DNA of 18,616 nt from the NCBI GenBank assembly GCA_002395525.1, contig DGXE01000056.1, positions 1 to 18,616 on the forward strand, given 5' to 3'. Source of the DNA: Ruminococcus sp. UBA4240. Its GTDB lineage: Bacteria; Bacillota; Clostridia; Oscillospirales; Ruminococcaceae. Within the stretch, counting starts at the first letter, position 1. Each line of letters opens with the position of its first letter. The notes under the pieces are model-generated. The model did no database searches and had not been told where the DNA came from. It saw nothing but the letters and a program-made list of their open reading frames with translations. Below, piece after piece: positions 6,957 to 13,626 of the stretch. Made by a program: the position numbers and the translations under genes.

Positions 6957-8627
6957 ATGCTCAGTGAATTGTACATAAAAAATCTGGCAGTCATAGAGGA
7001 GGCTCGTATCCCCTTCACCGATGATCTCAACGTATTCACGGGTGAAACGGGTGCGGGCAAATCCATACTCATAAACGGCATAAACTCTGTTCTGGGGCAG
7101 CGTGTCACCAGGGACATAGTCCGCACAGGCTGTGACAAGGCGGTGGTGACCGCCCTTTTTACCGGGCTCTCCCCTGCTGTCCGTGAAAGGCTGGATGCAG
7201 CAGGGATAGAATATGAGGATGACGAGCTGGTGCTCACAAGAGAGGTCAGAGCTGACGGCAAAAGCACCGCAAGGATAAACGGTGCCCCCGCATCTGCGGC
7301 TGTAATGAGGGATATAGGCAATGCCCTTGTAAATATCCACGGTCAGCATGACAATCAGCTCCTCCTTGACCCCTCCCACCACATAGAGATGCTGGATTCC
7401 TTCGGCGGCCTTGAGGGGATGCTGGCAGAATACCGGCAGTGCTTTACACAGCTCCAGGATATATCACGCAGGCTGAAAAGGCTTGCAGTGGAGCAGCGTG
7501 AGAACACACATCTCCGCTATGAACTGGAGCAGACCGTAAAGGAAATAGGCGATGCCGACCTTGATGTGAACGAGGAGGAGGATCTGAACAACGAATACCG
7601 CATATCACGGAATTCCGAGCAGATAATAAACGTACTGTCCAAATGCATCGGTGTACTCAAAGGGGACGAGAATGAGAACGGCGCTGTTGACGGCATAAAG
7701 CTGTGTACCCGTGAGCTATCCGCCCTGGAGGACAGCCCCGAAAAGTGCAGAGAGCTTGCCGCACGGCTCGACAGTGCCGCCGCTGAGCTTGATGACATAG
7801 CCGCTGAGCTTTCCGCTGCGGCAGATTCCGTTGACATTGACGGGGAAAGGCTTGCATACATACTTGACAGGATAACCCTCATCAATGAATTAAAGCGCAA
7901 ATACGGTCCCGATGTGAAGGATGTGCTTGAAGTGTATGAGGACGCAAAGGCAAGGCTTGACAACATTTCCGACTCTGAGGGGGAGCTTTCAGCCCTTTCC
8001 GAGGAAAGGGGCGAGCTTCTGCACAAAACATCCGCCCTTGCAAGGGAGCTTTCCGAGAAAAGGAGCAGTGTGGGTGAAAGACTTGCCGCCGCCATTGAAT
8101 CTGAGCTTGACTTTCTCAATATGCCCGATGTAAAAATGTCCGTGAACATCACCCACGGCAATCTTACCGCACAGGGCATGGACACAGTGGAATTTCTCAT
8201 CTCCACCAACAAGGGCGAGGAAATGCGCCCTGTTTCAAAGATAGCCTCCGGCGGTGAGCTTTCAAGGATAATGCTTGCCTTCCGCAGTGCCCTTGCGGAA
8301 AAGAATGAGATACCCACCCTGATCTTTGATGAGATAGATGCAGGTGTCAGCGGCAGAGCCGCACAGAAGATAGGCACAAAGCTGAAGCAGGTGTCAAGGC
8401 AGGCACAGGTAATATGCGTAACACATCTGTCGCAGCTTGCAGTATATGCGGACAATCATCTGCTCATCGAAAAGAGCACCGCAGACGGGCGCACCTACAC
8501 CAGCGTTGCACCCCTTGACAAGGAGGGCAGGATAAGGGAGATAGCCCGCATCATGGTAGGCAGCAGCATCACGGATACAGCGCTTCAGAACGCAAGGGAG
8601 CTGCTTGAAAGCGCATCGGAGGGATAA
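6957..8627 (+). CDS. recN: DNA repair protein RecN
   Basis: A 556-aa SMC-like ATPase that acts early in repair of double-strand breaks. Seen: Walker A GETGAGKS (29-36), the RecN-specific VNIHGQHDNQLLL (about 120-132), a long Glu/Lys/Leu-rich middle (about 150-380) typical of its coiled coil, the ABC signature SGGELSR (about residue 432), Walker B TLIFDEIDAGVSG (about 455-467) and VTHLSQLAVYAD. Length is normal. ATG 6957 follows GGTGAT, a modest ribosome binding site. In many Firmicutes recN follows argR; here it follows a short hairpin and starts a tight cluster with CYTH, dus and rimI genes, with the next start 2 nt after its stop. Confidence 0.97.
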   Translation: MLSELYIKNLAVIEEARIPFTDDLNVFTGETGAGKSILINGINSVLGQRVTRDIVRTGCDKAVVTALFTGLSPAVRERLDAAGIEYEDDELVLTREVRADGKSTARINGAPASAAVMRDIGNALVNIHGQHDNQLLLDPSHHIEMLDSFGGLEGMLAEYRQCFTQLQDISRRLKRLAVEQRENTHLRYELEQTVKEIGDADLDVNEEEDLNNEYRISRNSEQIINVLSKCIGVLKGDENENGAVDGIKLCTRELSALEDSPEKCRELAARLDSAAAELDDIAAELSAAADSVDIDGERLAYILDRITLINELKRKYGPDVKDVLEVYEDAKARLDNISDSEGELSALSEERGELLHKTSALARELSEKRSSVGERLAAAIESELDFLNMPDVKMSVNITHGNLTAQGMDTVEFLISTNKGEEMRPVSKIASGGELSRIMLAFRSALAEKNEIPTLIFDEIDAGVSGRAAQKIGTKLKQVSRQAQVICVTHLSQLAVYADNHLLIEKSTADGRTYTSVAPLDKEGRIREIARIMVGSSITDTALQNARELLESASEG

Positions 8628-8628
8628 C

Positions 8629-9123
8629 ATGGCACCGCTGGAGATAGAGAGAAAATTCCTTGTTAAAAAGACTCACGGCCTTCTGAATGCCTGCACAAGC
8701 TGCACGCATATCACACAGACCTACCTTGTAAACGGGGAGGACGGTCTGCAAAGGCGAGTGCGCCGCAGCGAAACAGACGGCGAGGTTGTATGCACCTACA
8801 CCGAAAAGCGTTTTATAAAGCCTATGGTGCGGGAGGAAAACGAGTGTGTCATAACAGAGGAGCGCTATAACCAGCTTCTCACCGAGACAGACAGGGAGCT
8901 TAACCCGGTGGAAAAGTCACGCTATATACTCATATATGAAGATCAGCGCTTTGAGATAGACGTATATCCCTTTTCCGACACCCTGTGCACTATGGAGCTG
9001 GAGCTGGCTGATGTCAGTCAGGAGATACATTTCCCTCCCTGTGCGGAGATAATAAAGGAAGTCACCGGGGACACAAGGTATTCCAATGTGACCCTTTCAG
9101 TCACACACAGCTTAGCAGAATGA
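8629..9123 (+). CDS. CYTH domain protein (triphosphate tunnel metalloenzyme family)
   Basis: A 164-aa protein with the CYTH signature EIERKFLV at residues 5-12, followed by further charged tunnel strands: QRRVRRSE, VCTYTEKRF, ESRYILIYE-like (EKSRYILIYE), RFEIDVYPF and MELELAD. Proteins of this type bind triphosphates inside a beta-barrel with metal ions; bacterial members include inorganic triphosphatases and adenylate cyclases. The short, single-domain form points to a triphosphatase-like enzyme, but the substrate is not known. The frame opens at 8605 inside recN; ATG 8629 is chosen because GGAGGG at 8618-8623 precedes it and EIERKF belongs near the N-terminus. It lies 1 nt after the recN stop. 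Confidence 0.87.
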   Translation: MAPLEIERKFLVKKTHGLLNACTSCTHITQTYLVNGEDGLQRRVRRSETDGEVVCTYTEKRFIKPMVREENECVITEERYNQLLTETDRELNPVEKSRYILIYEDQRFEIDVYPFSDTLCTMELELADVSQEIHFPPCAEIIKEVTGDTRYSNVTLSVTHSLAE

Positions 9124-9155
9124 TACAATCCGCTCTGCGGGATTTGGATACAGGA

Positions 9156-10139
9156 ATGAATATCAAGACCATCACCATAAAGAACATCACAATAGAAAGA
9201 ACTGCGGCTCTGGCACCCATGGCATCTGTGGCGGACAGAGCCTATCGTCTTATATGCAAGGAGCAGGGCGCCTGCTACATGGTAAGCGAGATGATATCCG
9301 CCAAGGGGCTCTGCTACTCCGACAGAAAGACGGAAGAGCTATGCTCCATTGACGACAGGGAGCGCCCCTTTGCATTGCAGATATTCGGGGAGGAGCCCTA
9401 CTACTGCGCCAAGGCCGCCGAAAAGCTGCTGAAGTACCGCCCCGACATCATCGACATCAACATGGGCTGCCCTGTGCCCAAGATCGCAGGCAACGGCAGC
9501 GGCAGCGCCCTCATGCGTGACCCGGAGAGAGCCTTTGCCATAGCAAGGGAGGTAGCAGGTGCCGTCCCGGTGCCTGTCACTGCGAAGATAAGGGCGGGCT
9601 GGGACGAAAACAGCATAAACGCCCCGGAGTTTGCCCAGGGGCTTGAAGCTGCGGGCATAGCCGCTGTGACTGTCCATGGCCGCACAAAGATGCAGATGTA
9701 CAGGGGAAAGGCTGACCGTGATATAATAAGGCGGGTAAAGGAAGCCGTGAGCATACCTGTCATCGGCAACGGTGACATCACCACCCCGGAGGATGCACTG
9801 TCCATGTACGAGCAGACAGGCTGTGACCTTGTTATGATAGGCAGAGGCAGCTACGGCGATCCCTGGCTTTTTGCAAGGGTCAAGGCATACCTTGAAGACG
9901 GTATCCTCCTGCCGCCCCCAACTCTATCCGAAAGGCTCTCCACCATGTACCGGCAGGCGGAGCTTGCCGCAGAGCAGAAGGGGGAGCGCATTGCCATGGC
10001 TGAATCACGGCGCACCTGCGGCTTTTACCTTCACGGCATACCCAATGCCGCCAAATACAGGGAGCGCTGCTCCCACCTTGATACACTGAGCGACCTCAAA
10101 GCCATGCAGGAGGAAATACTCCATGATCAGAATACGTAA
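9156..10139 (+). CDS. dus: tRNA-dihydrouridine synthase (DusB-like)
   Basis: A 327-aa FMN enzyme that reduces uridine to dihydrouridine in the D-loop region of tRNA. Motifs: APMASVADRAYR (20-31), INMGCPVPKI with catalytic Cys105, VTAKIRAGW (141-149), VHGRT (173-177) with the conserved His, GNGDITTPEDA (204-214) and MIGRGSYGDPWLF (227-239) for FMN phosphate binding. This pattern is closest to DusB. The motif after the Cys reads NGSGSALM, where many DusB proteins have NGEGSALM. The frame can start at 9120, overlapping the CYTH stop as ATGA, but ATG 9156 gives the usual N-terminus and has GGAT 6 nt upstream; the start is therefore moderately certain. Confidence 0.93.
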   Translation: MNIKTITIKNITIERTAALAPMASVADRAYRLICKEQGACYMVSEMISAKGLCYSDRKTEELCSIDDRERPFALQIFGEEPYYCAKAAEKLLKYRPDIIDINMGCPVPKIAGNGSGSALMRDPERAFAIAREVAGAVPVPVTAKIRAGWDENSINAPEFAQGLEAAGIAAVTVHGRTKMQMYRGKADRDIIRRVKEAVSIPVIGNGDITTPEDALSMYEQTGCDLVMIGRGSYGDPWLFARVKAYLEDGILLPPPTLSERLSTMYRQAELAAEQKGERIAMAESRRTCGFYLHGIPNAAKYRERCSHLDTLSDLKAMQEEILHDQNT

Positions 10140-10554
10140 AGCCCTGCCGTCGGATGCAGGGGAACTTTCCCGTATCAGCAGGGAGAGCCTTGCGGATCAC
10201 TGGAGCGAGGAGGCATTCCTGTCACACCTTGAAGGGGCGGACAGCATTATCCTTTTAGCAGAGGACTCCTGCACAGCGGGCTTTATCTGTGCATCCAAAG
10301 AGGGGGAAACTCTCTACATCGAAAGCATTGCGGTGAGCAGCGAATACCGCAGGCAGGGCACAGGGGCACAGCTTGTAAGCGCACTTCACCGGATGCACCC
10401 GGAATGTGACACAGTGCTTGATGTACGCACATCAAACAGCAGTGCCATTTCATTCTACGAACACTTAGGCTTTGAGCGCCTGTGCATACGCAGGAGGATG
10501 TACTCCTCCCCCGCAGAAGACGGGATCACAATGAAAATGAAGTGTCTGCACTGA
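10123..10554 (+). CDS. rimI: RimI-like GNAT N-acetyltransferase
   Basis: A 143-aa GNAT enzyme. The acetyl-CoA binding loop is seen in IAVSSEYRRQGTGAQLV (69-85, RRQGTG 76-81). Next come VLDVRTSNSSAISFYEHLGFERLC (98-121) and the RRRMYSSPAEDGITM tail typical of RimI, which acetylates the N-terminal residue of ribosomal protein S18 in E. coli. RimI usually neighbours tsaB/tsaE; here it is joined to dus. Its ATG lies inside dus: the two genes overlap by 17 nt in different frames, with AGGAGGAAA just upstream as a strong ribosome binding site, so translation is probably linked. The protein substrate may differ from S18; the fold assignment is firm. Confidence 0.88.
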   Translation: MIRIRKALPSDAGELSRISRESLADHWSEEAFLSHLEGADSIILLAEDSCTAGFICASKEGETLYIESIAVSSEYRRQGTGAQLVSALHRMHPECDTVLDVRTSNSSAISFYEHLGFERLCIRRRMYSSPAEDGITMKMKCLH

Positions 10555-10555
10555 T

Positions 10556-10603
10556 AAAAAAACGCCTCAGGGCACTGCACATTCCTGTGTGCGCCCCAAG
10601 GCG
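10556..10603 (-). terminator. Rho-independent terminator of the secreted repeat protein gene
   Basis: Read on the minus strand, a long interrupted stem is followed by seven U. The pairs are 10563-10567 with 10599-10603, 10570-10573 with 10593-10596, and 10577-10581 with 10588-10592; the A-run 10556-10562 is the U-run of the minus transcript. It begins 1 nt after the rimI stop. In the plus direction the same hairpin has no U-run after it, so it is at best a weak stop for the rimI transcript. Confidence 0.8.
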
Positions 10604-10661
10604 GAAAAGGGAGATCATATCTAAATCATTCGGAGGAAATCGTTCATTCGTGAATCGGTCT

Positions 10662-10677
10662 CAGATGCGGACATCTG
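10662..10677. other. Perfect small hairpin in the 3' untranslated region of the repeat-protein gene
   Basis: CAGATG (10662-10667) and CATCTG (10672-10677) with loop CGGA. It falls between the stop codon of the minus-strand gene (10688-10690) and its terminator. A smaller TTCA-TTCG-TGAA hairpin lies nearby at about 10643-10654. Such structures can protect the 3' end of an mRNA; no function is shown by the sequence. Confidence 0.4.
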
Positions 10678-10687
10678 CTGTCTGCGA

Positions 10688-11566
10688 TCAGTTGAAAGCG
10701 TAGTATACATAGCCCCAGCTGTCTGCTCTCTCGGCATCAGCCTCGGTAGCATAGTACATATCGGTGTAGGTGTTGTACCAGGGGAAGCTTTCAGTGCAGC
10801 GGCCGGATATTGCGCAGTACACAACACCGTTCCTGTCAGCGTTTATAGCAGCGTCCTCGGTCTTGTAGTACTTGTCGGTGCGCAGATTATACCATGCGAA
10901 ATCTGTTGTGGGGGCATCCTTGCACTCTACCCATGCATATTCAATGTTGGAAGAGTTGTTATATGAAACGCTGAGTGCATCAGCCTGAGTTCTGTAGTAG
11001 AGACCTGTTACATAGCTGTACCATCTGTAGTTAGCGGAAAGCTTGGTGCTGCTTGCAACCTTCTTGGCAGGGGTCTTGACCTCTACACGCCATACATTTG
11101 AGACATCCATGCCTACTGCCATAGTTGCGATAACAGCATTGTCCCTGGACTTGTAGTATCTGCCTGTTGCAGCGCTGTACCAGCAGTAAGCTGTGGTGGC
11201 TTTTGCAGAATAATCGTTGCAGGCGGCGCTCCACTCGTCAACGATGTGGATGGAAGCCTTTGCCTTGTAGGCATCATCATAGGACTTGTAGTACTTGCCT
11301 GTATCGTAGTTTCTCCAGCGGTATGTGGAAGAAAGCGTAGCAGAGCAGTCGATGGACTGGGGCAGCTCTACCTTGTATACATCACCCACGAAGCCTGCCT
11401 CAAATGCCTCATTGTAAGAGCTGTAGTATTCACCGGTCATGGTGTTGAACCAGAGATGTGATTCATCGGGTGTGCGGCGTACTGCACCAACGCTGGTGCT
11501 TATTGTTGCTGCGGAAAGAAGTGCGATTGCTGCGATTGCTGCCTTTTTGATGATCATAGTTTTCAT
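10688..11566 (-). CDS. Secreted protein with six W-x4-T-[GD]-x-YY repeats, function unknown
   Basis: A 292-aa protein with a clear signal peptide: MKTMIIKK, a hydrophobic Ala/Ile/Leu core, and likely cleavage after SVGA (residue 28). The mature part is six repeats. Trp falls at residues 39, 84, 129, 182, 225 and 263, always followed by Thr at +5, Tyr-Tyr at +8/+9, Ser/Thr at +11 and Ala at +15; repeat spacing is 38-53 residues. Consensus: W-[YFR]-[NS]-x2-T-[GD]-x-Y-Y-x-[ST]-x3-A. It has six cysteines (74, 116, 128, 215, 251, 257). The pattern resembles other secreted aromatic repeat modules, distantly the DUF5648-type YNxxTGxHFYT repeat, but I cannot assign a family. There is no sortase motif, dockerin or membrane anchor. 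The ATG is chosen for GGGAG nine bases upstream. It is monocistronic, with its own promoter and terminator. Confidence 0.85.
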   Translation of the reverse strand: MKTMIIKKAAIAAIALLSAATISTSVGAVRRTPDESHLWFNTMTGEYYSSYNEAFEAGFVGDVYKVELPQSIDCSATLSSTYRWRNYDTGKYYKSYDDAYKAKASIHIVDEWSAACNDYSAKATTAYCWYSAATGRYYKSRDNAVIATMAVGMDVSNVWRVEVKTPAKKVASSTKLSANYRWYSYVTGLYYRTQADALSVSYNNSSNIEYAWVECKDAPTTDFAWYNLRTDKYYKTEDAAINADRNGVVYCAISGRCTESFPWYNTYTDMYYATEADAERADSWGYVYYAFN

Positions 11567-11627
11567 AGTTTTTATCTCCCTTTGTGTTTTTTATTTTTTC
11601 TTGGGTTTTTCCCTTGACTGTGACTAA

Positions 11628-11633
11628 AGTATA
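11628..11633 (-). promoter_or_regulatory. Extended -10 promoter of the repeat-protein gene, no -35 box
   Basis: On the minus strand TATACT (11628-11633) is preceded by TGG, giving the extended -10 form TGGTATACT. No hexamer resembling TTGACA lies 16-18 bp upstream; that place is taken by a tandem repeat (11642-11662). The expected start of transcription is near 11621, giving a leader of about 55 nt. A promoter of this shape usually needs an activator. Confidence 0.65.
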
Positions 11634-11641
11634 CCATACCC

Positions 11642-11662
11642 ACTATAACAAGACTATAACAA
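11642..11662 (-). repeat. Perfect 11-bp-period direct repeat over the -35 position (candidate operator)
   Basis: Minus strand reads TTGTTATAGT-C-TTGTTATAGT: two identical 10-mers with an 11-bp period, so both sit on the same face of the helix. A third, weaker copy (7 of 10 matches) adjoins at 11663-11672. The array ends 8 bp before the -10 box, so it covers about -21 to -41. Tandem sites with an 11-bp period in this position are typical of OmpR/PhoB-type response regulators; the identity of the regulator here is inference. Confidence 0.6.
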
Positions 11663-11828
11663 AAAATAACACTCAAAGAAGTTTTTTTCAAAAAATATCA
11701 AGTTTATTTAATTCGCACACATAATACACTCATATCCCGCTTTGTGGTATACATTATCAACAAATCAAAGCTCAATCAGCTTCAAAAAGATAAAATTTTA
11801 AAATCCTATTCCATTTTACAGAAAAGTA

Positions 11829-11837
11829 TGCTATAAT
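11829..11837 (+). promoter_or_regulatory. Extended -10 promoter for the flippase operon
   Basis: TGCTATAAT: a perfect TATAAT at 11832-11837 with TG at 11829-11830. No good -35 hexamer is found 16-18 bp upstream (the region reads TTCCAT). Transcription would start near 11844, leaving an unusually long leader of about 295 nt before the flippase ATG at 12139. It is the best promoter candidate in the 505-bp gene-free stretch. Confidence 0.55.
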
Positions 11838-11853
11838 AGTAGGGTATGCTTAT

Positions 11854-11881
11854 TAAGTAATAAGTAATAGGTAATAAGTAT
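11854..11881 (+). repeat. Tandem heptamer array, TAAGTAA x4
   Basis: Four head-to-tail 7-mers: TAAGTAA (11854-11860), TAAGTAA (11861-11867), TAGGTAA (11868-11874), TAAGTAT (11875-11881). The array begins about 10 nt after the predicted transcription start of the flippase operon. It contains in-frame stop codons in some frames and is not coding. Confidence 0.8.
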
Positions 11882-11889
11882 TGGAAACG

Positions 11890-12027
11890 GCTCGCTCTTG
11901 TCCTCTGTATCCGCTTTTTTGCCACACAAAAGCGCAGCTTTTGCTTCCAAAGAGCAGGTCAAGCCCCCCATTTCCCGTCACTGCCATTCATTATTCATTC
12001 TGCATGAAAAAAGCAAGCGGAGCGAGC
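11890..12027 (+). repeat. Nested inverted repeat in the flippase leader
   Basis: Two perfect 8-bp arm pairs are nested. The outer pair is GCTCGCTC (11890-11897) with GAGCGAGC (12020-12027). The inner pair is GCTTTTTT (11913-11920) with AAAAAAGC (12007-12014). Inside lies a perfect 7-bp hairpin CAAAAGC/GCTTTTG (11927-11933 and 11937-11943). As RNA, the whole 138-nt stretch could fold as one branched structure. No U-run follows, so it is not a standard terminator. It could be a MITE-like remnant or a leader RNA structure. Confidence 0.55.
11986..11999 (+). repeat. Tandem heptamer, ATTCATT x2
   Basis: ATTCATT (11986-11992) repeated at once (11993-11999), within the loop of the nested inverted repeat. 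It has the same unit length as the arrays at 11854 and 12063 but an unrelated sequence. Confidence 0.6.
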
Positions 12028-12062
12028 AAAGAGGGAACCAAGCTATCGGCTCACCGTCCGAT

Positions 12063-12076
12063 CACTGTACACTGTG
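12063..12076 (+). repeat. Tandem heptamer, CACTGTA/CACTGTG
   Basis: CACTGTA (12063-12069) followed by CACTGTG (12070-12076), with a decayed third unit starting CACT at 12077. It is the third heptameric array in the same leader, about 60 nt before the flippase start. Confidence 0.6.
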
Positions 12077-12138
12077 CACTTGCACCACACAAGCCAAACG
12101 CAAAGTCAGGCAGATCTATACATTCCAAAGGTAATAAT

Positions 12139-13575
12139 ATGAACAAGTATAAAAAGCTCCTCGGGAATACAGCCATATTCGGCATCGGTTCCTTCCTTTC
12201 AAAGATAATAGGCTTTTTCCTTACGGCTCTCTATACCCACAATATGTCGGAGGGAGAGTTTTCCACCGCAGAGCTTATTTACAGCACCGTAAATATGCTG
12301 GTGCCTGTGGTGACGTTCAGCATGGCTGATGCGGTCATACGCTTCGGCATGGACAAGGCCTACGACCGCAGAAAGGTCTTTACCGCCGCAAATGCCGCAC
12401 TGCTTATGGGCATGACCCTGTTCATGCTCTTTACCCCCCTTGTATCCACCAATGTCCGCATAGGGAAATATTCATTTGTGCTGTATCTGTACTGCTTCTT
12501 CTGCTGTTTCAGGCAGATAGCCTCCCAGTATGTGCGTGCAAGAGGGTACGTAAAGCTGTTTATGGCTGACGGCGTGGTAGCTGTATTCAATCAGCTCATA
12601 CTGAACCTCATACTGATCGTGGGCTTAAAGCTGGGGGTAACGGGATATGTGCTTTCCTTTGTGATCTCAGACTGCATATCCATAGTATGGCTCACACTTC
12701 TGGCAAGGCTCGACAAATGCATTGACACCCGCTTTTTCGATATAGACCTTTTCAAGGAGATGCTCAAGTTCTCCGCCCCCCTTATACCCACATATGTGCT
12801 GTGGTGGGTGACCTCCGCCTCTGACCGCTGGTTTGTTGTGGAAATGGTGGGTGAAACAGAGAACGGTATCTACTCCATAGGCTATAAGCTGCCAAACCTT
12901 ATACTCCTTGTCACCACCATGTTCTATCAGGCGTGGCAGATGTCCTCCATTGAGGAAAGGGACAGCAAGGATCTGGGAAAATTCTATCAGAATGTGTTCG
13001 GGGCATATTCCTCCGTGCTGTTCATTGCAGCGGCAGGGCTTATCATGCTGGTAAAGCCCCTTACTATGGTGCTGACCGGCGACGGCTCCAACGGCACCCA
13101 CTTCTATGAAGCATACCTGTTCACCCCCATACTGATAATATCCATGCTCTTCCAGTGCTGCTGCCAGTTTCTCTCCTCCATATACTCCACACGGAAGAGA
13201 TCCCTCAATTCCCTGTTCACAGCACTTGTGGCGGCTGTCACCAATGTGGTGCTCAACCTCATACTCATAAAGAAGCACGGTATGTGGGGGGCAGCCATTG
13301 CCACCGCCTGCTCATACTTTGCCTGCTTTGCGGTGCGCCTGTTCGATGCAAGAAGGCTCATCTATTTCAGGGTAAATTACATAAGGCTCATAGTCAACAC
13401 CCTTATAGTGGTGATCATGGCTATACTTGTGGGCACCGAAGCAAAGCTGTGGGTGCTCTGGGTGATACTGCTGTTTTTGATATGCTGTATATACAACCTG
13501 GGAGCTTTGTACAAGACAATAAAGAGGATACTCTACAAAAAGGGCGGCAAGCCCCGTATCTCAGCAAATGCATAA
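12139..13575 (+). CDS. Polysaccharide flippase, Wzx/MATE-like (MOP superfamily)
   Basis: A 478-aa integral membrane protein with about 12-14 hydrophobic segments. The N-terminus has the form typical of lipid-linked oligosaccharide flippases: YKKLLGNTAIFGIGSFLSKIIGF, then MSEGEFSTAELIYSTVNMLVPVVTFSMADAVIRFG. Such proteins move undecaprenyl-linked sugars or teichoic-acid units across the membrane. The cargo cannot be told: no glycosyltransferases or ligases are nearby. The open frame extends upstream to 11881, but AAAGGT (12127-12132) six bases before ATG 12139 and the conserved start fix the true beginning. Its transcript probably has a long structured leader. It is followed after 51 nt by the ymfF-like gene. 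Confidence 0.88.
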   Translation: MNKYKKLLGNTAIFGIGSFLSKIIGFFLTALYTHNMSEGEFSTAELIYSTVNMLVPVVTFSMADAVIRFGMDKAYDRRKVFTAANAALLMGMTLFMLFTPLVSTNVRIGKYSFVLYLYCFFCCFRQIASQYVRARGYVKLFMADGVVAVFNQLILNLILIVGLKLGVTGYVLSFVISDCISIVWLTLLARLDKCIDTRFFDIDLFKEMLKFSAPLIPTYVLWWVTSASDRWFVVEMVGETENGIYSIGYKLPNLILLVTTMFYQAWQMSSIEERDSKDLGKFYQNVFGAYSSVLFIAAAGLIMLVKPLTMVLTGDGSNGTHFYEAYLFTPILIISMLFQCCCQFLSSIYSTRKRSLNSLFTALVAAVTNVVLNLILIKKHGMWGAAIATACSYFACFAVRLFDARRLIYFRVNYIRLIVNTLIVVIMAILVGTEAKLWVLWVILLFLICCIYNLGALYKTIKRILYKKGGKPRISANA

Positions 13576-13626
13576 GGACTGCGCCGCTTGAAGCAGACCT
13601 AAACCTTAAAGGAAAGGAACGATACA

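Larger units (their letters stand above)
11634..12138. other. 505-bp gene-free stretch between divergent genes
   Basis: It holds the operator-like repeat and the upstream part of the minus-strand promoter (11634-11672), then about 150 bp of AT-rich DNA without visible features (11673-11828). The flippase promoter and a long leader with three heptamer arrays and a nested inverted repeat follow. An open frame runs from 11881 into the flippase, but its codons look random, its start has no ribosome binding site, and the family N-terminus begins at 12139. It is treated as non-coding. Confidence 0.7.

Noticed and set aside
7517..8455. 312-aa minus-strand, Ser-rich open frame
   Set aside because: Antisense of the recN coiled-coil region; the Ser-rich composition is the complement of Glu/Ala/Leu codons.
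11854..12076. CRISPR array
   Set aside because: Units are 7 bp, contiguous and differ between the three sites; there are no spacers and no cas genes.
11881..12138. 86-codon N-terminal extension of the flippase
   Set aside because: No ribosome binding site at its start, composition unlike a protein, and a good site precedes ATG 12139, where the family N-terminus begins.
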